The notes below the pieces were generated by a model. That model worked only from the letters and a program-made list of their open reading frames with translations. It ran no database searches and was not told the DNA's origin. The position numbers and the translations under genes are program-made. Source: Gari tellinella (Eukaryota; Mollusca; Bivalvia; Cardiida; Psammobiidae). Taken from it: a stretch of DNA of 64,000 nt. The number at the start of each line of letters is the position of its first letter. Positions within the stretch are counted from its first letter, which is position 1. The stretch lies in assembly GCA_922989275.2 (NCBI GenBank), contig OV277869.1:27724189-27788188 (forward strand). The letters are read 5' to 3'. This document shows positions 11,070-21,828 of this stretch, piece by piece.

Positions 11070-12110
11070 TGTACCCATATCCTTGACTTTTGACAGGTAG
11101 TTGAACATGACACCCAACACATTTTGATTTATTTGGAGACATTGTCAGGCATGTACTTGAAGTCCTGTGACATTGACCTTTGACGCATATCAATGATAGT
11201 TTAACGGGAAACGTTGTCATCATCTGGTTAACATGTGTGCCAAATTAATTTAAATAGAGGATCTTACATGAGTGCTCATTAATTATCATTTTTAATAAAC
11301 GAGTTGACTAAAACAATATGACGCGAGCCTTGGCGAGCGTTATATTGGTTTTAGTCAACGAGTTTATTAAGAATGATAAATAATGAGCACGAATGTTAGA
11401 TCCTATTTATCACATAAACATTTTAAAACCCTTTTAAGTGAACCGAATCCGTAGTTTTTTGTCTCTCCGCCATATGTATTTTCCGCCAAAACTTGACGTT
11501 GTTTACATTAACGCCATGGCAAATGACGTCATTTGGCGCCCAGTGCCATGCAGCGCTCGTAGACGAACAGGTAGGGCCGGAGCCCAAATATTGATATTTC
11601 ACTATAGTTAATCGAATGGCTTTATAACACTCCCAGAGTCGGTTTTATGTGATAAAATCCATTCATAGATAAAGAAATGACAGTTCGGACATACAATCGG
11701 TGATAACGGAATCGTAACCCCATTACTTCGACCTTTGACACATACACAGGGGAGTTAAACCCCACCCATTGTTTATGTCTGGTGAACATTTGTGCCAAAC
11801 CGTTTTGAAAGGCATTCACTGTTAAAGAAATAATTACAGATAAGACACAAAATTTGCGACGAGGTAATTATACCATGTGACATTGACCTTTGACCCATGG
11901 ACAAGGGAGTTGAACATAACACATCGTATTTGTGTGGTATAGATTTGTGTTCAGTTATTTTGAAAACCAATTCAACTGTAACGAAATAACAGACAAGCCC
12001 AGAAGTGCGTGGATACGTAGGTGTTCCATGTGACCTTGACTTTTGACCCAGGGACATATATGGGAGTTAAATGCGACACATGGTCTTTGTCTCTTCAACT
12101 GTTGTGCCAA
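11070..12110. repeat. Tandem/diverged units with TGACATTGACCTTTGACCCA and GGGAGTTGAACATAACAC
   Basis: A unit of roughly 145 bp recurs near 11080, 11170, 11730, 11880 and 12030. Each carries a TTGACNTTTGAC core followed by a GGGAGTTAAAC/GAACATGACAC block and a TTGTGCCAAA block. Several cores resemble nuclear-receptor DR1 half-site pairs. The array is interrupted by the palindrome at 11251-11410. Confidence 0.6.
11251..11410. mobile_element. Long palindrome (foldback element)
   Basis: The arms TAAATAGAGGATCTTACATGAGTGCTCATTA and TAATGAGCACGAATGTTAGATCCTATTTAT are inverted. So are the inner AATAAACGAGTTGACTAAAAC and GTTTTAGTCAACGAGTTTATT. The apex is GACGCGAGCCTTGGCGAGCGT. About 160 bp would fold on itself. 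It is inserted in the tandem array. Confidence 0.7.
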
Positions 12111-12202
12111 ATAAATACAAAAGACTCAAACAGGAAACGCAACACAAACAATACACCCACCTCTCAAGCAGAACACACACACAGTCATACCATAACAAAC
12201 AA

Positions 12203-12234
<32 letters not shown>

Positions 12235-12709
12235 GCACAATCCCATTCCTTCATCTACACACTAAATAGAAAACAACACGCAAGACAAACATAAAGCAAA
12301 GTGAATATAGGAGCCCGCCTTGGTACGGTCAGCAGCAATCAATAATTTATTATAAATTAACCATTAACCACCACTGGGGGTTAAACCTGGGTTTAGGGGC
12401 GCTCAACCTCACTCTTATCTCCTATATTCACCTATAAAGACGAACAGTGTACATACAATATAAACCCTGTTAAGTGTATAGGACCGTGGGCACAATTTCC
12501 ACAACCTTACAATCAAAAAGACCGCCAGCACAGTAAGTAAATACATGTAAAACATCTAACAAAAAATCTTATTAGTAACACGGGAAAGAATTAAACAATC
12601 AAGCCCGTGTTAAAAATAACCCACTATGGCAACGGTCAAATTGTACTCAAGCGACTAGTCTGTAGTCACGAATAACTGTAAGACATGGAAGGGTTCAGGG
12701 TACGACGCT
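12110..12709. mobile_element. Dispersed repeat, copy A (with CA microsatellite)
   Basis: This stretch is about 95% identical by eye to 27584-28322, including the CA run (about 12195-12230), the GGAGCCCGCCTTGGTACGG block and the AACCCACTATGGCAACGG block. The high identity against diverged surroundings indicates recent transposition or duplication. The short open frames over the CA run are not genes. Confidence 0.8.
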
Positions 12710-13028
12710 GTTCCGTCGATATATTGAGCACCTTTTATGCATTTAATTCAAGCATCAAAAGAAAGTGTGTTTACACAATTGTTCAAACACCTTAGATAAT
12801 CACACCATTTACTGGTGTTTATATACCGAGTGACAGCTATATGTTAATTTTCAGAAACAGGCGTATAGTATGACAGTTTGGCATTCTTGTTAGCAGATAC
12901 AATTTCTTTTTGTTGCTGTTCTTTTGCATTTATACTTTAGATTATTAGCTTTGTTAACTAAAGTATACTAATATATATGAGATTTTATTTCCAAAAGTGT
13001 CCTCCATTATCTGTGCGTTTTATTTCAG
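12710..13028. other. Non-coding, ends in a splice acceptor
   Basis: No gene seen. The final bases TTTTATTTCAG form the acceptor of the next exon. Confidence 0.4.
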
Positions 13029-13487
13029 GATGTGAACAGAGAAATGCGACAGTAGTGTTTATTTACGACCGGAATATGGATCGTCAAAGACAGTCCCTCT
13101 TATTCAAGTTTGCAAGACAATTCTATTCTGACAATGCAAAAGCAATCGCAATAACTTATTCAGTAAAAGGTCTCAGCCATTCTCACTATACAATAAGTAA
13201 ACAAGAAATCCATCCATACAGTGAAGCTCTCAACTTAAGTCCGAATGAGACTATTGAAACGGGTTGTTGTTTAGCTGACGCAGTTTTCAACTCTATTGAC
13301 AATAACACATCTGTTGTTGTTTTCAACATTGAAGACGATCGTGCCACTTCAAATCACTTGTCTGAGATAATGAAAAATACATCGTCCTTCAACCACATGT
13401 ATAACATCCGTGTGCGTTCCAGTATACAACAGAATGTTGTGGTTAAAATAGGTCCCGTGAGATTGAGGTCATATTTAAATCATGGTG
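13029..13487 (+). CDS. Putative N-terminal ectodomain exon of the plus-strand LRR receptor
   Basis: A 153-codon open exon follows a strong acceptor (TTTTATTTCAG). It contains alternating hydrophobic strands and helices: ATVVFIYDRNMD near its start, an ETGCCLADAVF segment mid-way, and TSVVVFNIEDD near two thirds. This pattern is reminiscent of a von Willebrand A-like alpha/beta fold, but the metal-site D-x-S-x-S is not intact (DRNMD), so the assignment is weak. Several N-x-S/T sites fit an extracellular location. A possible donor (GGTG/GTAAAC at 13488) leaves one base, which is in phase with an acceptor at 14909-14910 just before the LDLa repeat. It may instead belong to a separate gene. Confidence 0.4.
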
Positions 13488-13594
13488 GTAAACGGAAAAT
13501 AATATATTTTCATAATTAAGTTTCACTGTAACGATAAAAAAGTGTGTTTGAAAGATAAAGCTCAAATACCTTAAAACCTCTCTATAACGACCAC

Positions 13595-14370
13595 TTCAGC
13601 AGTGGTGTCCAGCAAGGTTGCTTGCTCTCACCACTGATCTTTTCCTTGGTGATCGACTGGGTGATGAGGACGACTATGGATGTGCCAAAAGGAAATCAGT
13701 GGATCTTGACTCAACGTTTGGAGGACCTGGATTTTGCTGACGACATTGGACTTCTTTATCACACGTATCGCCATATTCAAGATAATACCGATCGCCTCCA
13801 GACTGTGAGCAAGACCGGTGGTACAGAGGAAAATATAAAGGCCGGAATCAGCAAAGCACAGCAATCCTTCGCCATTCTCAAACCTATTTGGAACAGCAGG
13901 TCTATCCAGTTGAACACTAAGGTGCGACTTTTGAACTCCAATGTCAAGACAGTGTTGCTATATAGCTCAGAAACATGGAGGCATACCACGAACCTGGACG
14001 ATATGATACAGGTCTTCATAAACACCTGCTGAAGACATATTTTACGTATCAGATGGCCAGATCGTATATGCAACCGAGAATTGTGGCAAAGAACCAAGCA
14101 GGTCCCCATCACAGATGTGATTAAACAGCGCAAATGGAGGTGGATAGGACACACGTTGAGACGTGATCACCCCAACATTGCCCGCAATGCACTGGATTGG
14201 AATCCGCAAGGAAGGGGGAGAAGGGGGAGGCCTGTTACAATATGGAGAATTAACCTGATTGCTGAACTCCAGAAATTAAGAATGTCCTGGGGAGAAACAG
14301 GTAGCAACTAACCGTGTCCGGTGGAGAGGTGTGGTGGCGGCCCTATGTCACAGGAGGGATATACAGGATT
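13595..14370 (+). pseudogene. Decayed non-LTR retrotransposon fragment (reverse transcriptase 3' part)
   Basis: Reading frames show GVQQGCLLSPLIFSLVIDW, LEDLDFADDIGLL (with the catalytic FADD box) and, after an apparent internal deletion near 13830, the C-terminal segments VLLYSSETW, RKWRWIGHTLRR and GRRGRPVTIW. These are typical of LINE ORFs of the kind often annotated as craniofacial-development-protein-2-like RTs. A stop at 14030 and a frame change separate the pieces. It is 5' truncated and sits in the receptor intron in the same orientation. Sequences resembling AAAACCTCTCTATAACGACC (13574) and TAGAGAGGTTTTA (14552) bracket it together with the adjacent hairpin. Confidence 0.85.
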
Positions 14371-14413
14371 AAAGAATTACGACCACTAAATTGTGAAAAC
14401 TATTAGGTGTTTC

Positions 14414-14510
14414 TGACAGGTGACTGCTTAAAGCAAGGTGGCAGTAAAACTGAAAGCTCCTGTAGGAGCTTTCTGTTTTACTGTCACCTTGCTTTAAGCT
14501 GTCACCTGTC
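14414..14510. repeat. Near-perfect 97-bp hairpin (CTTAAAGCA family)
   Basis: The outer stem GACAGGTGAC pairs with GTCACCTGTC. The middle stem GCTTAAAGCAAGGTG pairs with CACCTTGCTTTAAGC. The inner AAAGCTCC/GGAGCTTT closes on TGTA. The stem design is shared with hairpins at 21243-21320, 38879-38962, 42507-42606 and 62066-62152, although the inner stem sequence differs from theirs. Confidence 0.85.
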
Positions 14511-14858
14511 TTTTATACACTCAATTAGCCTTCTTTTTAGTGTCCGTAATAGAGAGGTTTTACTGTAGAATTAATTTCATTCATTTACTGTTATAACGAC
14601 ATTGGCTGAAGAAACGTCACCTGCTTGTATTTCGCATGTTACATGTTTGACTTGTAAGTTTATATTAAGAAGCATATATGTGTTCGGTCCTGGTTATACG
14701 TAGTTTTACGCGACTTTTAACCTTTTCTTACGTTTTTGTATTTTTTGTAAATAAATTAATGGCACCATGTAATCGTTCAGTTTCGTTTAAACGGTACAGA
14801 ATACTTTATTCTAAAGTGTAATTTTTGTTTAATTTGTTTAACCTTTATTCCTTAAGTA

Positions 14859-15958
14859 ATGTTATTGTCACAAAAAAGACTAATCATTTTGTTATGTCTA
14901 CAACTTTTAGAAATGATATCGACAAACTGCACCGGACAGTACAGATGTTCTTCATCCAGAACATGCATTCCTCTAAACCACATTTGCGATGGCGATAGAC
15001 AGTGTCCCTTCGGTGACGATGAAGCAGCGTGTGACTTCTACTGTCCTCGGATGTGTTCTTGTGAATTGTATGCCGCAGATTGCCGACTTAGCAATTTCAC
15101 AGACAATGATCTACAGACACTTTCGTCGACAACGCGGGTGTTGGATATGAGTCAAAACACGGTGTTCTCGGACAATGTACTCACTCTTCAAAAACCATTT
15201 CCTTTTCTTCTACAGCTGAATGCGTCCCGTTGTAATTTACACTCAATAACTGTAAAAACATTTAGTGACACACTAAACCTTCTTCATCTAGACTTAAGTT
15301 TCAATCAGATATCCCTGATCAAGACGGGAACATTCAGTGGACTTGTCAATTTACAATCAATAGATTTAACAGGAAATCCTAATTTAATGCATATAGAACC
15401 ACGTGCATTTCAGATGTTAACGAAATTATCGATACTTTCGATAACACAGACCCAACTTTTTGAGATCCAATCAAATACATTTTATGGACTTACTTTAAAA
15501 ACACTTAACATTTCAAACAACCAAATTAAAACCTTACACGGAGGTGTCTTTAATAATCTGTCAGTGGAAGAGATCACTTTTGAGGGTAATGATGTCCAAA
15601 ATTATGACGATCAAATTTTTACCGGTATTCGAAACGTGAAAAATATCTGGGCGCCAGCTTTCAAGTTTTGCTGCTACAAACCTTCTTTTGTAAACGATGA
15701 GAATTGTTTTCCAACAAAGGATGGATTCTCATCCTGTGATGATTTGATGCGAAACTCTATTTTACAAACTCTCCTCTGGATCATAGGAGCAGTGGCACTG
15801 ATTGGTAACATAAGTACATTGATTTACCGTCTGATCTACGACAGGACAACGATTAAAAGTGGCTATTGTATGTTTGTAACACATCTGGCGGCATCTGACT
15901 TCCTGATGGGCGTGTATATGGTTACGATAGCGATTGCAGATATGACATTTCGGAAAAG
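14859..15958 (+). CDS. Relaxin-receptor/GRL101-like GPCR: LDLa, leucine-rich repeats, hinge, TM1-TM2
   Basis: The exon encodes, in order: a hydrophobic start (residues 1-20) that could be a signal peptide; an LDLa repeat at about 24-59 (six Cys, CDGDRQCPFGDDEAAC); a Cys-rich LRR cap (CPRMCSCE); about seven leucine-rich repeats at 80-265 with clear units such as LLHLDLSFNQI and LKTLNISNNQI; and a hinge with paired Cys and SSCDDLM. TM1 (LLWIIGAVALIGNIST) and TM2 (LAASDFLMGVYMV) complete it. The hinge and TM2 match type C leucine-rich-repeat receptors (relaxin receptors, snail GRL101). The start is ambiguous: an in-frame TAA precedes the ATG, but a good acceptor (CTACAACTTTTAG, 14898-14910) lies inside it. 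The sequence before 14911 may therefore be intron, and the exon may join 13029-13487. The donor is AAAG/GTAAGT; it splits an Arg codon completed at 18813. Confidence 0.9.
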
Positions 15959-17328
15959 GTAAGTTATTAATACAAGTTTCGTGAAAAAATTAGAAACGTC
16001 AGCATTGGATTCTATTCCATCGAAACGCGACAGGGCATTGATACTGCAAGCGGCATGTTATAATTTATTTGTATGCTTTATGATATTTTCCTCTTTTCAT
16101 GGCTGAGGGGTAAAAGTGGTTCACACCAACCATATTATGCCATTTTAAAAATATATATTTTGATTTCTAACGATTTTAAAAATCATTTAATATTCAAACA
16201 AAGATTTCAAAGCCGTCTTAATTTGTAACGTGTTCAACATTGCCCAAAACACACTTCATTAAAATATATAAGGATCCATGTCTCAGATTTTTTAATACCC
16301 CTTCAAACTTTTGTTATGTAAGATCAGGTTATTTTAATGTTTAGAGTCGACAATCTATTACGTAAGTCTTTGCTGTGGACCACTGAAACAACTTGTCACA
16401 ACTCTGAGACACGGATCTCTCGAAAAGATAACAACCTTTCATTTGTTTTAAACCGCCTGAAAATCCATCTCCTACTGTGAAAGTTATGTATGTTCAAAAA
16501 TGCCGCTGGTGCCTTCAAAAATTGGGAGTGCGTAAAAAAACAATTTAAAACTGATTGGCGGTTTGGCTCTCTGGATGATTGTGAATACCCACTATGTTCA
16601 AGGAGTGCCTTTCTTTCAAACAATTAAAAGTCACAAATCTAGTAAGCGATTTTCTTTAGCTCCACTAACATCAAAATACCCATCATGTACCAATAATGAT
16701 TTTGACATGTTAAAGCCATAAATCCCCACGCTTCTAATCTAGTCAGGTATCTGGACTACATGGTGTGGTTTATTGGTCGAAAAGACGTGTTAAGCGATTC
16801 ATTTGGTGATTAAGAACAGACATTCTGTCATTAAAATATGCACAAAAAATTAAAACACCAAATTTTTAGTTTTATAGTATAATGACACCTACAATTCATT
16901 TACCCTTTCTTAAAAGCAATGTCTTTTTAAGCACATTATCTGTTCTGTTAAACATTTATAGGAATCTTCTACTGTATCCTGGCAGTTAATTGCTTAACAT
17001 TAAGTGTTGCGTTAATCGATAATCGATAAAGTGAAGAAAATTGTGTTAGCCTCAAGTAACCCGATTGTCGTTGAATTTTATCCTTGCACCTTCCATTGTC
17101 GTTGGATGGTGGAACGTACAGTAACATTTGCATGTAGCTATGATCTTGACATTGACCTTTGACCTCATTTATGGAAGAAAACCTTAATTTCTACACCACA
17201 TCAACTATATTGCAAAGTTTGCTATGTGAAAATATCTTCAGATAGCGGACTGCGTGATACCATTTTAAGGTCAACGTGACATTGTCTTTGATCATTGACC
17301 TCAAGTATATTAAGAAATCTTACTTGAA

Positions 17329-17541
17329 GAGTTCCCTTCTATTTTCATATCAGAGCGAGTGTTTTAAATCGATGGAAAAGGTGACATAAATTATTAAATG
17401 TCTTTATTTGTGTTTTTAAAATGATGTACTGTCCTCAAAGGTGTTAATATTGGCAACGAATTTTTATTGACACTTCTGACGAATAATAACCATCTATCCA
17501 AACGTATCGCTAATTTCTGGTTAACATTCCCCATTGAAAAT
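17329..17541. repeat. Segment with an inverted copy at 58672-58873
   Basis: The order CATATCAGAGCG, ATCGATGGAAAA, GTACTGTCCTCAAAG, TTGGCAACGAATTTT, GACACTTCTGACGAATAAT, AACGTATCGCTAATTTCTGG, TTAACATTCCCCAT is found as its reverse complement at 58.7 kb with few changes. It is a dispersed repeat of unknown class. Note also GGAAGTTTGGCAAAGTATATTTCATTTA at 17768 against a related stretch at 58890. Confidence 0.75.
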
Positions 17542-18118
17542 GCATTGAAATGAGATTACTGAAAACTTGTTATCACAAAATTCCATATTTTTGGGACCAA
17601 ATGCCAATTTATTTTGTTTTTGTTTACCAAGAGTATTGTCCATTGATCACTCTATGAATTGCAGAAGAAATATATTCAGGATATGCACAAATTACAGAAT
17701 TGACCAGACTAACTTAAGACATGTTTAACATTGGAAGTAATGGGAATATCCGGGGTGTTGCGTTGGAAGTTTGGCAAAGTATATTTCATTTACCACATGA
17801 AACCAAATTAAGTGTATGAGAAATCTTGGGATAGCCGATTAATGCATACAACCTGAGGTCCTTGTGTTAACACACAATTTTCAGATACCCTGTTATTTTG
17901 ACCTTGCTATTTTGCGTCCATTATAGAAAACAACTTGTCTTCGGCATATTTCCAATGCCATATCGGCCAGGGAAACCAAAATATGTGTGTGAATATATCT
18001 TTGGATGATATAGTATCTCGTATCATTTTATAGACATTTAGACTTAGAGCTTGACCTTCGTCATTATTATAGAAACGGCTTCTCCACAGCAAGCTACATA
18101 ATGTCTATAGCACACCTT

Positions 18119-18456
18119 GTCGGCGGTAGTAGTCCAGTGGTAATACTTGGACTACGGTACCAGGGGTCGTGAGTTCGATCCCACGCCGGACCAGCGGCCT
18201 GACTTGAGGATATTTTCCGAATCCCCGATGATGTATAGGAATGTTCTTGAGCAAGATATGTACCGCGAATTGTTCTTCTCTACTCAGAGGTTAAAATGGG
18301 TACAGGTGAAGGGTCCGAGCCGGTACTGCGGCTGCCTAAGTGCCATATGTTATCAGTGCTCAATATTGTTGCCAAGATGGCTCAATAATCAGTCGGCTGA
18401 GTGGTCATTCGGACTGAAAGTAGACTTTAACTCGGTATATTACTTTACTTTTTTGT
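18119..18456 (+). mobile_element. tRNA-derived SINE
   Basis: The head looks like a tRNA. GTCGGCG can pair with CGCCGGAC, a box A-like GTAGTCCAGTGGTAATAC follows, and box B is GAGTTCGATCC. The approximately 240-bp body (GGGTCCGAGCCGGTACTGCGGC and CCAAGATGGCTCAATAATCAG) is shared with the minus-strand copy at 33917-35135. It ends in a T-rich tail. An open frame crossing it is not a gene. Confidence 0.8.
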
Positions 18457-18812
18457 TATGTCGCAGTGTATCGTATGGATTTTAGATTACGGTGACCTTG
18501 ACCTTGCAGTTAGCCTCAATTATAAAAAAATAAACTAAAAACATAGTGCCTATTCTATATCAGCTAATGAAACTAAATTCGGTGTGCGAGGACGTCTTAG
18601 GATGACGGAGTGTCATGTACACATTTCAAACAACTTTGTATAAGTATATTAATTTGTATATGTACAACATAATTTGCATTTAAGTGTCAATAAACGTTTA
18701 AAGGGCATCTGTCACATACTGTGACCTTGTTCTTGTATTATTTTCCACTTTTCAGTTAGAGTACCATATTGTGCTTTTTCAATGACTAAATGTGTCACTC
18801 TTATTTTGACAG

Positions 18813-19260
18813 GTATATCGAAATGGATGACTTCTGGAGAAACAGTGTGTGGTGTCAACTAGCGGGAGTATTGGCAACAGTATCGTCTGAGACCAGCATT
18901 CTCTTAATGTGTCTTATAACTGTCGACAGATTTCTAGTCATAAAGTTTCCCTTTAGGCAGTGGAGGTTCAATTCAATGTCATCGAGTATAGCTGTATTTT
19001 TCAGCTGGTTTATCTCGTTGACGTTAGTAGTTTTGCCCCTTACCATTGACAGTTACTTTAAAGGGGCTTTTTATTCACAATCAGGAGTGTGCCTCGCACT
19101 ACCATTGTCTGTCAGCTTTTTATATATCTGGAAATAAGGAAAGCGTCTAAACGAATGAAAAGGTTAAAGTCTCAACGACGCAATGATATCGGAATCGCCA
19201 AAAATCTCCTGCTTGTCGTCGCTACAGATTTCGTTTGTTGGTTTCCTATCGGAATAATGG
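18813..19260 (+). pseudogene. GPCR core exon TM3-TM6, with TM5 lost and frame shifted
   Basis: The 5' frame gives the end of extracellular loop 1, TM3 with LITVDRFLVIKFPF (a DRY-type DRF motif), TM4 (WFISLTLVVLPLTI) and the second extracellular loop with SGVCLALPL. It then hits a TAA at 19135. A second frame gives CQLFIYLEIRKASKRMKRL, intracellular loop 3 and TM6 (LLLVVATDFVCWFPIGIM). The roughly 25-30 residues of TM5 expected between LALPL and QLFIYL in this family are absent, and the two halves are in different frames. The loss is therefore a deletion whose length is not a multiple of three. Both exon borders are intact (TTTTGACAG; ATGG/GTACGT). Unless this is an assembly error, this allele cannot make a normal seven-helix receptor. 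Confidence 0.85.
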
Positions 19261-19832
19261 GTACGTTCCTTAAGTTGTGAACTACGTCATGAGCATTCGT
19301 GACAATGCAAGCATTATTTATTTTGTTCAGTTTCTGCCTGGAAAAGCAGTGACTGAGCAGAGCCTACACCTTCCGTTATCACAAGCACTAATGTTTTGTC
19401 TGTTATGGTGCTCTCTCTGATATGAAGGTGCATTTCCATTTTTACCAATGACCGATCGTTTGCGGTAATGCGACGCTTATAACATGAATATTCACTGATT
19501 TTATTCTCATGTTCATGAATTCATTTAAACAGGTTTAGCATATGAAGATGCTAATTATTAATGTCAATTTCTTAAGTACAGATATATGCTAAATATCGAA
19601 TCATTATGAATAATTCCTCATAGTTAAGACACTTTTATTAATTTATCACTTTAGTAGGGTTAACTTGAGAAGGCTCATTTCTAGTACGATGGCTGCCTAC
19701 GTTTAATTGTAATTGCATCAAATGCATTTGAGTCAAACAACTTTCTATAATTTTCTAGTACAAATCTTAATACGACGTGAAGGTCTAATGTTAATATACC
19801 TCGCTCACACGTTACTTACATAATGTTTTAAG

Positions 19833-19925
19833 TATAGGATATAAGTCGAAAACGATCCAGTATGTAAAATATTTTACTATTTTACACACTGGGTCGTTTG
19901 AGGCTTATATCTTACTTAAAACACG
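19833..19925. repeat. Palindrome with TATAAG / CTTATA arms
   Basis: The left arm AAGTATAGGATATAAGTCGAAAACGA... and right arm TCGTTTGAGGCTTATATCTTACTT fold. The core CCAGTATGTAAAATATTTTACTATTTTACACACTGG extends the stem. It looks like a foldback MITE. Confidence 0.65.
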
Positions 19926-20435
19926 TTTCTGAAAACATCAAATATTTCAATGAAAGCCATACGTTAATATATTCAACCCCATATGTAATAATTTAATATT
20001 TTTTTGTTAAAATAAAAGGAAATTCATCAGTTTAAAATATTACCATTTTGACCCCCTTATCGTTTACACGGGTGTTCTACCATGTGGTATACGAGGACCT
20101 TGATTTGCACGTGCCCATCGTCTCGGTTATATTGGATTGCTTCACTGACACATTCGCGTGTCGTGCACTCATTACCAATAAAAATGTCGGGAACGTGTAG
20201 ACGACGTATTCACATTCTCAGGATATTAACATAGTAGAAACGTTTACAGTGAATAAGATATTTATAAGTGAATAGGAAATTAGCATATCGATTAGGGAAA
20301 CCCAATATATGCTTCTCAAAATTTGTAGACCCTACACAGTCGCACGGTTTGTCATAATCGTAACCCTTTTTCGACTCAAATATCATCTTTTTTAAAAATG
20401 ACATCTGCTTAAATATTCACCTTTTGATAAGTTCT

Positions 20436-20575
20436 GAATAAGGGGGGATCCTTTGGAAGCACAGAAAACAAAGCAAATACTGAAAATTGCAGACTCAGTT
20501 TAATTGAGTCTGCTCATGAGCAGTACTGAAATATGCAACAGTGCTCACGCCCCAAGCGGAATTCAACTTTCAACT
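20436..20575. mobile_element. Short dispersed element, also nested at 28058-28224
   Basis: TCTGAATAAGGGGGGATCC through GAATTCAACTTTCAACTGT is nearly identical to the insertion found inside repeat copy B. It has an internal palindrome CAGACTCAGTTTAATTGAGTCTG. It has no ORF. Confidence 0.75.
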
Positions 20576-21203
20576 GTAAATGCGCTGAAATCAATGATTC
20601 CAAAGGACCAAAAAGTCTTCGAACAAAAGAAAAAGAAGTCCTTATAGATAGACCCTTCGTTTTGCAATTTGTATCATTTCACGTTCATCACTGTGATTTT
20701 TGTTTTTCGTTTGTGGCGAAAGCATGCTTGATTTGCCATTTAAATAACAAATGATAAAAATTCAGGAAATTATACGCCCGAATTAATTGGTTTAAAGAAA
20801 CAGTAGAAAAGTGTTGAACAGCATGTTCTTGACAGATGTAGATGCATTTGATGTGAGCTAAACTATTAAAAAATGCCTGTTTTAGTCGATTATAGTAGAA
20901 TAAGGGTTTTGACCGTTGTCAGGGTCACACGTGGGACTAATATTCAATTTGATAATAGTGTAGATCATGCTTAAATACCGCTTTGGAAAGTTCAAGAGCT
21001 TTCCCAATTCCTGGTCTGCACTGTTGGCAATGTGATCAGCAAAGGTTGTTCCATATGAGTGTCCCTGTAAGCGCATGCATGTAACGTCCCAAATCTACCG
21101 CAATGCGACGTGTACCAGACAAATGGAAGGAGAATAGCATACACGCTCCAAAATGGCTTCTCGATGATCGTCGCTGATTAGCCTGTAGCCGATCTAGGTT
21201 ATT

Positions 21204-21449
21204 TTAACCCTTTACCTGATAGCCTATTTCTAGTACTTAAGATAGGTGACTACTTAAAGCAGGTTGGAAGTAAATGCGCCTTTGGGCGCATTCTGCTTTA
21301 CTTTCAGCCTGCTTTAAGCTATCGTGTGCTATTATATAGAAAATATTCCCCATAATACATATTCATTACTGATTACATTGGAACTACTTTCTTCAGCGGA
21401 TGAATAAATTATATCCGCTAAAAGGCGCTTCTATTGGGGAAAGGGTTAA
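21204..21449. mobile_element. TTAA-flanked MITE with CTTAAAGCAGG hairpin
   Basis: It begins TTAACCCTTTACCTGATAGC and ends GGGGAAAGGGTTAA, giving TTAA target sites and a CCCTTT/AAAGGG TIR. The hairpin at 21243-21320 has CTTAAAGCAGGTTGGAAGTAAA against TTTACTTTCAGCCTGCTTTAAG and an inner ATGCGCC/GGGCGCAT stem. The right half (TTGGAACTACTTTCTTCAGCGGATGAATAAA) is shared with the copies at 38752-39005 and 62024-62276. Confidence 0.8.
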
Positions 21450-21769
21450 AATATCTATGATTTTAACGCATTGCATTTGCCTTTCGTTTGCGAACGGGAA
21501 AGAATAGCATCTTATCCACTGTAGCTCACAAACAATTTATTGGTCGAAATAGAGAGGTTTTACTGTATTTATTGTATGTCTCATACACCTTTCCGTGTAA
21601 TACAATATTAGTGTGTAGTACAATATTAGTCTAATATTGGACTGCACGTGCACAAATACAGTACGGTGAGCCATTGATACTCGTCCAGTATTGAAAACGA
21701 CAGTACTGCGAGGACAATAGAATGACGTCATCATCGTGTTTTAATAGTGGTTATTTGCAAACAAGTTGA

Positions 21770-21828
21770 ACGCTGGTCAGACCTAGTGTTACACGGCCTC
21801 TGAATATAATCCAACATGTTTGACATTC
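21770..21828. repeat. Decayed GACGCC-type hairpin
   Basis: GCAAACAAGTTGAACGCTGGTCAGAC and TCTGAATATAATCCAACATGTTTG retain the ends of the hairpin family, but the inner stem has lost pairing. Confidence 0.5.

Larger units (their letters stand above)
15959..18812. other. Intron between TM2 and TM3 exons
   Basis: Bordered by GTAAGT and TTTTGACAG and joining in phase (AG + G = Arg). It holds a DR1-like motif TGACCTTTGACCT (about 17154-17166), the inverted-duplicate segment at 17329-17541 and a SINE at 18119-18456. No coding exon was seen. Confidence 0.7.

Noticed and set aside
12021..12269. Thr/His-rich open frames over the CA run (also 27512-27746)
   Set aside because: Low-complexity translation of a dinucleotide repeat inside a dispersed element.
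18147..18485. 112-codon open frame
   Set aside because: It lies wholly across the tRNA-derived SINE and has no protein similarity.
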